DNA of 64,000 bases from Pseudomonas sp. ZH-FAD (GCF_002803095.1 NZ_PGLR01000025.1:27374-91373); one strand, 5' to 3'. Positions 26,157 through 35,059 are shown, counted from the stretch's first letter. Program-made: numbers and translations. The notes: generated from the letters alone by a model not told the origin.

Positions 26157-26735
26157 ATGAACCCGTCACTGATCTATCACGTCACTTCGAGCCTCGATGG
26201 CTACATCGCTCGCCCCGATGGGCGCATCGACTGGTTCGACTCGCTACGCCAGGCCGATGAAGAATATGCCTTTCAGTACTTCTACTCCGGCATCAACGCA
26301 CTGCTGATGGGCCGAGGCACTTACGAGGCCCTCCTCAAGCGCGGTGGCCCATGGCCCTACCCCGGCAAACCCTGCGTGGTGCTGACTCGCCTCGCCCTGC
26401 CGCGCGCCGCAGACGAAATCCAGCTGACCCACTGCACGCCTGCTCAAGCCGTGGCGGCATTGAACGAAGCCGGCTTCCAGCGTATCTGGCTGGTCGGTGG
26501 CAGCCTGCTGGCGGGTAACTGCTACACCGCCGGGCTGATCGACGAGGTGGTGATCAATCTGGTGCCGCACCTGCTCGGCGCCGGCATCCCGTTGCTGGCC
26601 ACGGGCATGGAACGCAGCCTGACCCTGAGCGACCAGCGCCGCTTCAACAGTGGCACCCTGCAGGTGCATTATCGGGTGCAGAAGCAGGCCAATGTGCCGA
26701 CGCAGATCCCCGCGCCGCGTATCAACGTGGCCTGA
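26157..26735 (+). CDS. Dihydrofolate-reductase-like protein (RibD C-terminal family)
   Basis: A 192-residue protein of the RibD-C/DHFR-like fold. It has the opening HVTSSLDGYIARPDG, the substrate loop LLMGRGTYEAL, and the nucleotide-binding IWLVGGSLLAG. It probably binds NADPH; the substrate is unknown and it is not the housekeeping folA. GAGGT six bases before ATG 26157 favours this start over the ATG at 26154. Its 3' end overlaps the convergent rarD gene by 14 bp. Confidence 0.86.
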   Translation: MNPSLIYHVTSSLDGYIARPDGRIDWFDSLRQADEEYAFQYFYSGINALLMGRGTYEALLKRGGPWPYPGKPCVVLTRLALPRAADEIQLTHCTPAQAVAALNEAGFQRIWLVGGSLLAGNCYTAGLIDEVVINLVPHLLGAGIPLLATGMERSLTLSDQRRFNSGTLQVHYRVQKQANVPTQIPAPRINVA

Positions 26736-27627
26736 TGCTCTCGCGCTGCTGCTTGCGCAGCAGCCGAGCGCTGTCCCAGCCGACCAGCAGCACAGCTCCC
26801 CAGATCGGTAGATAGGTCAGCCATTGCCCGCTGTCGAAGCGCTCGCCCAGCACCAGCAGCGCCACGGCGAACAACAGCACCGGCTCGACGTAACTGAGAA
26901 TGCCGAACAGCCCCAAGGGCAACAACCGGCTCGATGCCATGTAAGCGGCGAACGCCAGGGTGCCGATCAACGCCATCACCGGTACCAGCAGCCATAGCAA
27001 GGGACGATCGCTGAACGCCCCCACCGGGCCGTATGCGATGATCAGCCAGATCGCCAACGGTGCCAGCACCAGCATCTCCAGCACGAAACCGGACAACGCA
27101 TCCAGGCGCATCCAGCGGCGCAGCATGAAATAAGGCGGGTAACCCAGTGCGGTGATCAGCGTCAGCCAGGAAAACGCCTGGGTACGCCACAATTCGTGCA
27201 GCACGCCGAGCATGGCGCAGGTCACCGCCAACTGTTGCAGCGGGCGCAGGCGCTCGCCGTAGAACAGCCTACCGGTCAGCACCATGGCCAACGGCAGCAG
27301 GAAGTAGCCCATGGACACTTCCAGCATGTGCCCGGCCAATGGCGCCCAGAGAAACAGCCCCCACTGCACGCCGATCAGCGCCGCTGCCAACGGGCAGGCG
27401 GCTAACAACAGCGGCTCGCGACGCAGACGCACGAAGGTTTCGCGCAGCAAGCTGGTCTGCCGCGCCAGCAGTACCAGCAGCAAGACCAGGGGAATCGACC
27501 AGAGCACACGCTGAGCGAATATCTGCACGCCATCGAGCGGCGTCAGCCACTGCACGTAGCCAGGCAACACGGCAAAAAGCATCGACGCGCCAACCGATAA
27601 CGCCACACCCCGCCCGGACAGTTGCAT
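26722..27627 (-). CDS. rarD: EamA-family transporter RarD
   Basis: A 301-residue inner-membrane protein of the drug/metabolite transporter superfamily with about ten transmembrane helices. The RarD signature is the N-terminal GVALSVGASMLFAVLPGYVQ with WLTPLDGVQIFAQRVLWSIP, then SMGYFLLPLAMVLTG. RarD proteins were first linked to chloramphenicol sensitivity, but the substrate is not established. Its start shares one base with the stop of the upstream EamA gene (TGATG), so the two are cotranslated. Confidence 0.87.
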   Translation of the reverse strand: MQLSGRGVALSVGASMLFAVLPGYVQWLTPLDGVQIFAQRVLWSIPLVLLLVLLARQTSLLRETFVRLRREPLLLAACPLAAALIGVQWGLFLWAPLAGHMLEVSMGYFLLPLAMVLTGRLFYGERLRPLQQLAVTCAMLGVLHELWRTQAFSWLTLITALGYPPYFMLRRWMRLDALSGFVLEMLVLAPLAIWLIIAYGPVGAFSDRPLLWLLVPVMALIGTLAFAAYMASSRLLPLGLFGILSYVEPVLLFAVALLVLGERFDSGQWLTYLPIWGAVLLVGWDSARLLRKQQRESIRPR

Positions 27628-28505
27628 CAGTGCACCTCGGCAGGCGTACGACGCGTGCGTCCCAGACTGACCAGCGGTAGCGAAGCGGCAATCACCACAC
27701 CGCCCAAGGCCAGGCGCAACAGGTCAGCGTCGTGATTCCAGATCAGCAGATTGACCAGCAAGCCGGCAGGCACCAGTGCGTTGTTCATCACCGCCAGGGT
27801 GCCGCCATCGACCAGGCTGGCGCCTTTGTTCCACCAGTACAGTCCCAATCCGGACGCCACCACACCAAGCCAGACCAGCACGCTCCACTGCAGTGCGGTG
27901 TTCGGCAGTCGCTCGCTATTGCCCAGCAGCAGGAAGGCGGGCAGCGCGATCAGCAACGCACCCAGGTAGAAGAAACCAAAGCGCTTGTATTGCGGCTCGG
28001 TGGAGGGGTGTTTGAGCAGCAGATGCTTGTACAGCACCTGCCCGGCGGCGAAGGTGAAGTTGGCCACCTGCAGCAACAGGAAACCGAGCAAAAAGCCGCT
28101 GCTGATACCGTCGTAGCGGATGATCCCGGCGCCCAGCACCGCGACCAGCGCAGCCAGTAGTGCCCAGGAGTTGAACCGGCGATTGAGGGCATCCTCGATC
28201 AGCGTCACATGCAGCGGCGTGAGGATGGTGAACAGCAGCACCTCCGGCACCGTGAGCACCGAGAAGCTCAGGTACAGGCACACGTAGGTGATGCCGAACT
28301 GCAGGGCGCCGATCAGCAGCATGCCGCGCACGAACGCCGGAGCATGACCGCGCCAGCGGGTCAGCGGCACGAACAGCAAGCCGGCAATGACGATGCGCGT
28401 CAGCACCGCAAAATAGCTGTCGACCCGACCGGCCAGGTACTCACCGATCAGGCTGAAGGAAAACGCCCACAGCAGGGTCACTATCAGCAGATATCGCACA
28501 GCCAC
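27627..28505 (-). CDS. EamA-family transporter, carboxylate/amino-acid/amine type
   Basis: A 292-residue ten-helix drug/metabolite transporter (LLWAFSFSLIGEYLAG, then LFTILTPLHVTLIEDAL) whose stop overlaps the RarD-like start by one base. Two adjacent EamA genes may form a heteromeric unit or have separate duties. I recall this family as the carboxylate/amino acid/amine transporter of Pseudomonas annotations. Substrate unknown. Confidence 0.87.
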   Translation of the reverse strand: MAVRYLLIVTLLWAFSFSLIGEYLAGRVDSYFAVLTRIVIAGLLFVPLTRWRGHAPAFVRGMLLIGALQFGITYVCLYLSFSVLTVPEVLLFTILTPLHVTLIEDALNRRFNSWALLAALVAVLGAGIIRYDGISSGFLLGFLLLQVANFTFAAGQVLYKHLLLKHPSTEPQYKRFGFFYLGALLIALPAFLLLGNSERLPNTALQWSVLVWLGVVASGLGLYWWNKGASLVDGGTLAVMNNALVPAGLLVNLLIWNHDADLLRLALGGVVIAASLPLVSLGRTRRTPAEVH

Positions 28506-28584
28506 CTCCCAAGGAAGGCGGCGACCTTAGCGCGTTCGCCTGCGCCGGACAATCCATGCGCCGGGCCCCGCTGTCCAGCCAGAT

Positions 28585-28619
28585 AAAAAAACCGGCCACT
28601 TCATCATGAAGCGACCGGC
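28585..28619 (-). terminator. Terminator of azoR
   Basis: On the minus strand CCGGTCGCTTCA/TGAAGTGGCCGG forms a 12-bp stem with one mismatch. It is followed by seven T residues, 44 bp after the azoR stop. Confidence 0.88.
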
Positions 28620-28662
28620 ATAGCACGCCCACTAGCGGGCGCTCAGGAGAGTCGGATCGGTA

Positions 28663-29262
28663 TCAGGCCACTTCGGCCAGCTTGGCCTTGGCCTGGGCCA
28701 GGCCTTTTTCGCTGAACTCGGCCCCCAGATTCAGGCCTTCGGCATGGATGAACTGCACGTCATGGATACCGATGAAGGCCAGTGCCTGGCGCAGGTAGGG
28801 CTCCTGATGATCCAGCGCGCTACCGGCGTAGATACCACCACGTGCGGTAAGCACGAAGGCACGCTTGCCGGTCAGCAGGCCCTGAGGGCCGGTTTCGGTG
28901 TACTTGAAGGTGACGCCGGCGCGCAGCACATGATCCAGCCAGGCCTTGAGGGTACTGGGGATGGCGAAGTTGTACATCGGCGCAGCCAGCACCAGCACAT
29001 CGGCAGCCAGCAACTCATCGGTGAGTTGATTGGAGCGGGCCAGGGCAGCCTTCTCGGCATCGTTCTGCTGCTCGCTCGGAGTCATCCAGCCACCCAGCAG
29101 CGTGGCGTCGAGATGCGGTACCGGCTCGGCCGCCAGATCACGCACCTGGACCTGATCAGCCGGGTGCGCAGCCTGCCAGTTGGCGATGAATTGCTGGGTC
29201 AGTTCGCGGGAGACCGAACCTTGCTGGCGGGCGCTGCTTTCGATTACGAGAATACGGGACAT
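28663..29262 (-). CDS. azoR: FMN-dependent NADH-azoreductase
   Basis: A 199-residue flavodoxin-fold oxidoreductase that reduces quinones and azo dyes with NADH. It has the N-terminal FMN phosphate loop (VIESSARQQGSVSRELT), the FMN-binding PMYNFAIPSTLKAWLDH, and LTARGGIY, all classic AzoR features. Length is normal. GGAGCC lies upstream of the ATG. The 135 bp upstream are AT-rich and presumably hold its promoter; the adjacent gene on the same strand is a small secreted protein. Confidence 0.94.
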   Translation of the reverse strand: MSRILVIESSARQQGSVSRELTQQFIANWQAAHPADQVQVRDLAAEPVPHLDATLLGGWMTPSEQQNDAEKAALARSNQLTDELLAADVLVLAAPMYNFAIPSTLKAWLDHVLRAGVTFKYTETGPQGLLTGKRAFVLTARGGIYAGSALDHQEPYLRQALAFIGIHDVQFIHAEGLNLGAEFSEKGLAQAKAKLAEVA

Positions 29263-29397
29263 GTCAGAGGCTCCATCGAGGTGGTTACGAGTCGATGGAA
29301 CACAGAGTAGAGATACGACTTTCGATTAAAAAGCGCAAATATCCGCTTACATATATCGACTAAATTGATTTATCGAGCCATCGCATCTAGGCTTTCA

Positions 29398-29712
29398 TCA
29401 CTTCAGGTTGCAGGTCAGGTTAATCCGCAGGCGAATCACGCTACGGGTGAACTTGACCGTCATGTTGTTGCTGGCGCCAGGCGCCAACACGGTACGCCGG
29501 GTACGTGGCGCTTCGGGGCCATTGCGGAACACCGCACTGCACTCAGCCTCGCTCTGGCCATAGTTGTAGAGCATCAGCGCCGCCATGTTGTGGTCGATTT
29601 CCTGAGTGGTCGCGGAGACCTCGGCGCCGTTGAACTGTTTTTCCACCTCGATGGGATAGGCATGGGCGGCCAGCGGTAGAAAGGCGAACAGCAAGCAGAT
29701 TATTTTTTTCAT
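29398..29712 (-). CDS. Small secreted conserved protein (often mislabelled 3-phosphoglycerate kinase)
   Basis: A 104-residue protein with a clear signal peptide (MKKIICLLFAFLPLAAHA, cleaved before YPIEV). The mature part is beta-rich with conserved FRNGPEAPRTRRTVLAPGAS and two cysteines (Cys58 and Cys101) that could form a disulfide. Pseudomonas databases sometimes call this family 3-phosphoglycerate kinase, which its size and secretion make untenable. It is divergent from a LysR gene that may control it. Function unknown. Confidence 0.8.
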   Translation of the reverse strand: MKKIICLLFAFLPLAAHAYPIEVEKQFNGAEVSATTQEIDHNMAALMLYNYGQSEAECSAVFRNGPEAPRTRRTVLAPGASNNMTVKFTRSVIRLRINLTCNLK

Positions 29713-29789
29713 CGGTGCTCTCCAACATGGGATCGCCAGTGTAGGTGGAGATCGTCGGCGATAACAGCCGACTCAAGCAGGATGATGCA

Positions 29790-30716
29790 ATGAAAGCTCC
29801 TCGTGTAACCCTGGATCAATGGCGCACGCTGCAGGCCGTGGTGGATCAGGGCGGCTTCGCCCAGGCTGCCGACGTACTGCACCGCTCGCAATCCTCGGTC
29901 AGCTATACCGTGGCGCGCATGCAGGAACAGCTCGGCGTACCGCTGCTGCGCATCGACGGGCGCAAAGCCGTACTCACCGAGGCCGGCGACGTGCTGTTGC
30001 GCCGCTCGCGGCAACTGGTCAAGCAGGCCAGCCAGCTGGAAGATCTGGCTCACCACATGGAACAGGGCTGGGAAGCCGAGGTGCGCCTGGTGGTGGATGC
30101 CGCCTACCCCACCGCCAACCTCGTCCGCGCCCTGACCGCCTTCATGCCGCAGAGCCGCGGCTGCCGTGTGCGCCTGCGTGAGGAGGTGCTGTCCGGGGTC
30201 GAGGAAGTGCTGCTCGAAGGCACCGCTGACCTGGCCATCAGCGCGCTGAACATCACTGGCCACCTCGGCATCGAACTGGGTGAAGTGGAATTCGTCGCCG
30301 TCGCCAACCCGGAACACCCACTGCACCGCCTGCAACGTGAGCTGAGCTTCCAGGATCTGGAAGGCCAGATGCAGGTGGTCACCCGCGACAGTGGCCGATT
30401 GCAGCCGCGCGACGCCGGCTGGCTCGGCGCGGAGCAGCGCTGGACGGTAGGTAGCCTGCCGACCGCACGCACCTTCGTCAGCAGCGGCCTGGGCTTCGCC
30501 TGGCTGCCGCGCCATCTGATCGTCCGTGAACTGCAGGAAGGCCTACTGAAACCCTTGCCCCTGACCCAGGGCGGTCTGCGCAAGCCGCGCTTCTTCCTCT
30601 ACAGCAACAAGGAGCGCGTACTCGGCCCGGCCACGCAGATTCTCATCGAGCTGATCAAGAACTTCGACGCGGCGCCGCTGGACGCCGCCTTCGCCGCGCC
30701 GCAGTCGCCCAACTGA
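29790..30716 (+). CDS. LysR-family transcriptional regulator
   Basis: A 308-residue LysR protein with the HTH (QWRTLQAVVDQGGFAQAADV, then SQSSVSYTVARMQEQLGV) and an effector-binding domain. ATG 29790 is preceded by AGGATG; upstream in-frame codons to 29745 have no RBS. Only 10 bp separate it from the alpha/beta-hydrolase gene, so the two are probably an operon. Targets may include that hydrolase and the divergent secreted-protein gene. Confidence 0.9.
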   Translation: MKAPRVTLDQWRTLQAVVDQGGFAQAADVLHRSQSSVSYTVARMQEQLGVPLLRIDGRKAVLTEAGDVLLRRSRQLVKQASQLEDLAHHMEQGWEAEVRLVVDAAYPTANLVRALTAFMPQSRGCRVRLREEVLSGVEEVLLEGTADLAISALNITGHLGIELGEVEFVAVANPEHPLHRLQRELSFQDLEGQMQVVTRDSGRLQPRDAGWLGAEQRWTVGSLPTARTFVSSGLGFAWLPRHLIVRELQEGLLKPLPLTQGGLRKPRFFLYSNKERVLGPATQILIELIKNFDAAPLDAAFAAPQSPN

Positions 30717-30726
30717 GAGCCTGCCC

Positions 30727-31524
30727 ATGTCCTACTTCGACAACGACGGTTGCCAACTGCATTACGAAGACTACGGCCACGGCACGCCGCTGCTGCTGGT
30801 GCATGGCCTGGGTTCAAGCACGCGCGACTGGGAATACCAGATCCCGGTGCTCGCCCAGCACTACCGGGTCATTGCCCTCGACGTGCGCGGCCACGGCCGC
30901 TCGGACAAGCCGCGCGAAGCTTATCGCATCGCCGACTTCGCCGAGGATGTCGCCGCCCTGATCGAACACCTGCAATTGCCACCGGTGCACCTGGTGGGCA
31001 TCTCCATGGGTGGCATGATCGGCTTCCAGCTTGGCGTCGACCGCCCTGAGCTGTTGCGCAGCCTGACCATTGTCAACAGCGGCCCGGAGGTGAAGGCCAA
31101 GAGTGCGCGGGACTGGCTGGAAATTGGCAAGCGCTGGACGCTGTCGCGCCTGCTCAGCCTGGACACCATCGCCAAGGCGCTGGGCAAGTTGCTGTTCCCC
31201 AAGCCCGAGCAGGCCGAATTGCGGCGCAAGATCGAAGAACGCTGGCCGCAGAACGACAAGCGCGCTTACCTCGCCAGCCTCGACGCGATCATCGGCTGGG
31301 GCGTGCGGGAACGCCTCGATCGCATCACCTGTCCTACCCTGGTGATCAGCGCCGACCGCGACTACACGCCCGTTGAACGCAAGCGCGAGTACGTGGCAGA
31401 AATGCCCAACGCGCGCCTGCTGGTGATCGAAAATTCGCGCCACGCCACACCACTGGATCAACCGGAACGCTTTAATAACGCCCTGCTCGCCTTCCTCGGC
31501 GAGACTGCCAACAAGGAAAACTGA
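30727..31524 (+). CDS. Alpha/beta-hydrolase
   Basis: A 265-residue alpha/beta-fold hydrolase with an oxyanion HG motif (LVHGLGSSTRDW), the nucleophile elbow GISMGGM (Ser97), a later Asp (SADRDYTP) and a catalytic His (ENSRHATPLDQP). The sequence resembles small esterases and enol-lactonase-like proteins; the substrate is not evident. It is 10 bp from the LysR gene and five bp from ppiA. Confidence 0.9.
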   Translation: MSYFDNDGCQLHYEDYGHGTPLLLVHGLGSSTRDWEYQIPVLAQHYRVIALDVRGHGRSDKPREAYRIADFAEDVAALIEHLQLPPVHLVGISMGGMIGFQLGVDRPELLRSLTIVNSGPEVKAKSARDWLEIGKRWTLSRLLSLDTIAKALGKLLFPKPEQAELRRKIEERWPQNDKRAYLASLDAIIGWGVRERLDRITCPTLVISADRDYTPVERKREYVAEMPNARLLVIENSRHATPLDQPERFNNALLAFLGETANKEN

Positions 31525-31529
31525 CCATC

Positions 31530-32084
31530 ATGCTCAAGCAACTCGTTCTCGCCACCGGCGCCCTGCTGCTGTCGACCAGTCTGCTCGCCGCGGAAAACCC
31601 CAAGGTGTTGCTGACCACCAGCCTCGGCGAAGTGGAAATCGAACTGGCCGCCGACAAGGCGCCGATCAGCACGCAGAACTTCCTCAAGTACGTCGACAGT
31701 GGCTTCTATGCCGGCACCCAGTTCCATCGGGTGATTCCGGGTTTCATGGTCCAGGGCGGCGGTTTCGATGCCGACATGCGCCAGAAGGACACCAACGCCC
31801 CGATCAAGAACGAGGCCGACAATGGCCTGCACAACGTCCGTGGCACCCTGGCCATGGCTCGCACCCAGGTACGCGACTCGGCCACCAGCCAGTTCTTCAT
31901 CAACCACAAGGACAACGCCTTCCTCGACCACAGCTCGCGCGACTTCGGTTACGCCGTGTTCGGCAAGGTGACCCGTGGCATGGACGTGGTGGACAAGATC
32001 GCCCAGGTACCCACCGGCAACCGCGGCATGCACCAGAACGTACCGCGCGAGCCAGTGCTGATCATCGACGCCAAGCGTCTTTAA
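31530..32084 (+). CDS. ppiA: Periplasmic cyclophilin-type peptidyl-prolyl isomerase
   Basis: A 184-residue cyclophilin with a signal peptide (MLKQLVLATGALLLSTSLLAA). The catalytic domain has FHRVIPGFMVQGGGF, TLAMART, SATSQFFINHKDN and YAVFGKV. It accelerates proline isomerisation in exported proteins. It follows the hydrolase by five bp, so all three genes upstream may be one transcript. A REP pair and terminator follow. Confidence 0.93.
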   Translation: MLKQLVLATGALLLSTSLLAAENPKVLLTTSLGEVEIELAADKAPISTQNFLKYVDSGFYAGTQFHRVIPGFMVQGGGFDADMRQKDTNAPIKNEADNGLHNVRGTLAMARTQVRDSATSQFFINHKDNAFLDHSSRDFGYAVFGKVTRGMDVVDKIAQVPTGNRGMHQNVPREPVLIIDAKRL

Positions 32085-32100
32085 GACACTGATGTAACCC

Positions 32101-32160
32101 GTAGCCCGGCTGCAATCAGGGAGATTGCTATACGCCCTCCCCGGATTGCATCCGGGCTAC
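32101..32160. repeat. REP pair (GTAGCCCGG type)
   Basis: Inverted GTAGCCCGGCTGCAATC and GGATTGCATCCGGGCTAC copies lie just downstream of ppiA. The left copy is slightly degenerate. Confidence 0.82.
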
Positions 32161-32176
32161 GAGCCCCACGAACGAC

Positions 32177-32203
32177 AAAGCCGCCCAATTGGGCGGCTTT
32201 TCA
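32177..32203 (+). terminator. Terminator of ppiA
   Basis: AAAGCCGCCCAATTGGGCGGCTTTT is a perfect palindrome followed by a short T-rich tail. Confidence 0.82.
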
Positions 32204-32230
32204 TTCGATCTCGCGAGCTAGAGTCATGCA

Positions 32231-32320
32231 AGGCAAAAACAGGCGAGAAAGCGGAGTGTGCTGTAGCACATGAGCATTACGAGCCTGTTTTTAACGCAGC
32301 AGGGCCGACGCGCAGCAGAT
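32231..32320. repeat. Partial copy of the 20.4-kb element core
   Basis: It shares TGAGCATT-N-GAG and GTTTTTAACGCAG with the minus strand of the 20405-20582 element, in the same order, and has its own inverted arms AAAAACAGGC (32235-32244) and GCCTGTTTTT (32283-32292). The 20-bp terminal repeats are absent. It lies just beyond the stop codon of fpr. Confidence 0.65.
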
Positions 32321-32327
32321 CGACGGC

Positions 32328-33107
32328 TTACTTCTCGACGAAGGCGCGCTCGATCAGGTAATCCCCCGGCTCACGCATGCGCGGGGAAATCTTCAGACCG
32401 AAGCTGTCGAGCACTTCACTGGTTTCGTCGAGCATGCTCGGGCTGCCGCAGATCATGGCGCGATCGTCCTGCGGGTTGATCGGCGGCAGGCCAATATCGG
32501 CGAACAGTTTGCCGCTGCGCATCAGGTCGGTCAGACGGCCCTGATTCTCGAACGGCTCGCGGGTCACGGTCGGGTAGTAGATCAGCTTGTCCTTCAGGGC
32601 ATCACCGAAGAATTCGTTCTGCGGCAGGTGCTCGGTGATGAATTCGCGGTAGGCGACTTCGTTCACGTAGCGCACGCCGTGAACCAGGATCACCTTCTCG
32701 AAGCGCTCGTAGGTTTCCGGGTCCTGGATCACGCTCATGAACGGTGCCAGACCGGTGCCGGTGCTGAGCAGATAGAGGTGCTTGCCGGGGTTGAGATCAT
32801 CGAGCACCAGCGTGCCGGTGGGCTTCTTGCTGATGATGATCTCGTCGCCTTCCTTCAGGTGCTGCAGCTGCGAGGTCAGCGGACCGTCCGGCACCTTGAT
32901 GCTGAAGAACTCCAGATGCTCTTCCCAGTTCGGGCTGGCGATGGAGTAGGCGCGCATCAGCGGGCGGCCATTGTCCTGCTGCAGACCGATCATCACGAAC
33001 TGACCATTCTCGAAGCGCAGGCCCGGATCACGGGTGCACTTGAAGCTGAACAGCGTATCGTTCCAGTGGTGGACGCTGAGCACGCGCTCGACGTTCATAT
33101 TGCTCAT
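32328..33107 (-). CDS. fpr: Ferredoxin-NADP+ reductase
   Basis: A 259-residue FAD flavoprotein that exchanges electrons between NADPH and ferredoxin or flavodoxin and feeds redox and superoxide defence. FAD-binding RAYSIASPN, the NADP motif GTGLAPFMS and the C-terminal YLIERAFVEK are diagnostic of Pseudomonas Fpr. ATG 33107 gives the conserved MSNMNVERV start. It is divergent from finR, which in P. putida activates fpr under superoxide stress. Confidence 0.95.
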   Translation of the reverse strand: MSNMNVERVLSVHHWNDTLFSFKCTRDPGLRFENGQFVMIGLQQDNGRPLMRAYSIASPNWEEHLEFFSIKVPDGPLTSQLQHLKEGDEIIISKKPTGTLVLDDLNPGKHLYLLSTGTGLAPFMSVIQDPETYERFEKVILVHGVRYVNEVAYREFITEHLPQNEFFGDALKDKLIYYPTVTREPFENQGRLTDLMRSGKLFADIGLPPINPQDDRAMICGSPSMLDETSEVLDSFGLKISPRMREPGDYLIERAFVEK

Positions 33108-33195
33108 GATGATTTCCTCGAAGAACTTCAGCGCCAAAGGCGTGATTGCGCGGCATTCTATTCGCGGCAACAATATCTGTTAAGTGGATTATCAA

Positions 33196-33217
33196 GATAT
33201 AGGTTATCGGTTATATC
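33196..33217. promoter_or_regulatory. Candidate FinR operator
   Basis: GATATA-N10-TATATC is a perfect interrupted palindrome in the fpr/finR spacer, ending three bases before the finR start. LysR proteins bind such dyads and finR commonly controls fpr. The match to a determined FinR box was not checked. Confidence 0.45.
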
Positions 33218-33220
33218 GAT

Positions 33221-34147
33221 ATGCGATTTACTCTCAGACAACTTCAGGTATTCGTCGCCGTGGCGCAGCATGAAAGCGTCTCGCGCGCCGCGCAATCGCT
33301 CGCATTGTCGCAGTCTGCGACCAGCACTTCGCTGACCGAACTGGAACGCCAATCCGACTGCCAGCTGTTCGATCGCGCCGGCAAGCGTCTGGCGCTCAAT
33401 GCCCTGGGCCGACAGCTACTGCCCGAGGCGGTGGGCCTGATCGACCAGGCGCGCGAAATCGAACGCCTGCTGGGTGGCAAGAGCGGTTATGGCTCACTGC
33501 ACGTCGGTGCCACCCTGACCGTGGGCAATTACCTGGTCACCCTGCTGATTGGCAGCTTCATGCAGCACCACCCTGAATGCAGGGTGAAGCTGCAGGTGCA
33601 TAACACCGCCCACGTGGTACAGCAGATCGCCCACTACGAGCTGGACCTGGGTTTGATCGAGGGCGACTGCCAGCATCCGGATATCGAGGTGCAGCCCTGG
33701 GTCGAGGACGAACTGGTGGTGTTCTGTGCGCCACAACACCCACTGGCCCAGCGCGGCAGCGCCAGCCTGGAAGAGCTGACGCATGAAGCCTGGATTCTGC
33801 GTGAGCAGGGCTCGGGCACGCGGCTGACCTTCGACCAGGCCATGCGTCATCACCCGCGCAACCTGAATATCCGCCTGGAGCTGGAACACACAGAGGCGAT
33901 CAAGCGCGCCGTGGAATCCGGCCTGGGCATCGGCTGCATCTCACGCCTGGCGCTGCGCGACGCCTTTCGTCGTGGCAGCCTGATGCCGGTGGAAACTCCG
34001 GAACTGGACCTGCGCCGGCAGTTCTACTTCATCTGGCACAAGCAGAAGTACCAGACCGCGGCGATGCGCGAGTTTCTCGAACAGTGTCGCGCACTGACGG
34101 CCGGAGTCAGTCGCAGCGATCAGATCGTCCTACCACCGATCATCTGA
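33221..34147 (+). CDS. finR: LysR-type regulator FinR
   Basis: A 308-residue LysR protein with an N-terminal winged HTH (LRQLQVFVAVAQHESVSRAA, then LSQSATSTSLTELERQSDCQLF). It is divergent from fpr, the position held by finR in Pseudomonas. FinR activates fpr in response to superoxide or sulfur-related signals in P. putida. The start abuts the candidate operator, so autoregulation is plausible. Confidence 0.88.
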   Translation: MRFTLRQLQVFVAVAQHESVSRAAQSLALSQSATSTSLTELERQSDCQLFDRAGKRLALNALGRQLLPEAVGLIDQAREIERLLGGKSGYGSLHVGATLTVGNYLVTLLIGSFMQHHPECRVKLQVHNTAHVVQQIAHYELDLGLIEGDCQHPDIEVQPWVEDELVVFCAPQHPLAQRGSASLEELTHEAWILREQGSGTRLTFDQAMRHHPRNLNIRLELEHTEAIKRAVESGLGIGCISRLALRDAFRRGSLMPVETPELDLRRQFYFIWHKQKYQTAAMREFLEQCRALTAGVSRSDQIVLPPII

Positions 34148-34205
34148 GCGTCAGCTCAAGAGGATGATTGCCCAAACCGACACGCAGCGGATCGTAGACA
34201 GGTTC

Positions 34206-34856
34206 TCACTGCGCCGGGATCGATTCCATCTGCTGTAACAGCAACGCCGCCTGCGTGCGGGTGCGCACGCCCAGCTTGCGGAAAATCGCCGTCACATGCG
34301 CCTTGACCGTCGCCTCGGACACGCTCAACTCGTAGGCAATCTGCTTGTTCAACAGCCCTTCGCAGACCATGGTCAAGACGCGGAACTGCTGCGGTGTCAG
34401 GCTGGCCAGGCCGGCACTGGCCGCCTTGGCCTCGGCGGAAACCGGCGCGCCCTCCTCGGCCAACGGTGGCCACCAGGTGTCACCATCGAGTACGTGTCGC
34501 ACCGCTTGCTGCAAGGTTTCCAGCGGGCTGGATTTGGGGATGAAGCCACTGGCGCCGAACTCGCGGGAGCGGTTGACCACGGACGCCTCTTCCTGAGCGG
34601 AGATCATCACCACAGGGATCTGCGGGTACTGCCCGCGCAACAGTACCAGGCCGGAGAAACCATAGGCACCGGGCATGTTGAGGTCGAGCAGGACCAGGTC
34701 CCAATCACTTTTTTCAGCCAGGTGGCCTTCAAGCTCGGCGATGCTGGCAGCTTCTACCAGACGCACTTCAGGTCCCAGGCCCAGGGTCAATGCTTGTTGC
34801 AGCGCGCTGCGAAACAGCGGATGGTCGTCGGCAATCAGGATTTCGTAGGCGGCCAT
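34206..34856 (-). CDS. erdR: LuxR-type response regulator ErdR
   Basis: A 216-residue NarL/FixJ response regulator. The receiver domain has ADDHPLF and the phospho-accepting Asp in LLDLNMPG; the LuxR HTH covers LTPQQFRVLTMVCEGLLNKQ to TVKAHVTAIFRKLGVRTRTQ. In pseudomonads the ErdR orthologue, paired with the MxtR kinase, controls acetate (acs) and ethanol metabolism. The partner kinase is not nearby. Confidence 0.88.
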   Translation of the reverse strand: MAAYEILIADDHPLFRSALQQALTLGLGPEVRLVEAASIAELEGHLAEKSDWDLVLLDLNMPGAYGFSGLVLLRGQYPQIPVVMISAQEEASVVNRSREFGASGFIPKSSPLETLQQAVRHVLDGDTWWPPLAEEGAPVSAEAKAASAGLASLTPQQFRVLTMVCEGLLNKQIAYELSVSEATVKAHVTAIFRKLGVRTRTQAALLLQQMESIPAQ

Positions 34857-35059
34857 TGGCAGATCCTGTTCTTGTTATAAGTGGCACTGAGGTGAGTATG
34901 GCAGTGCTTTTCGCCTGAAGACCCGCTCAAGCCTGCTCATTGAGCATCACAGACTCCCCACTCGGACCGACGGCGGCGCTCAGCATGCCGAGCTGTGGCG
35001 GGGTGGTCAAGCTCAATGCTTTGCGGCACGATGCGCAGCTTTCCTGCCGAGACGCCCTG

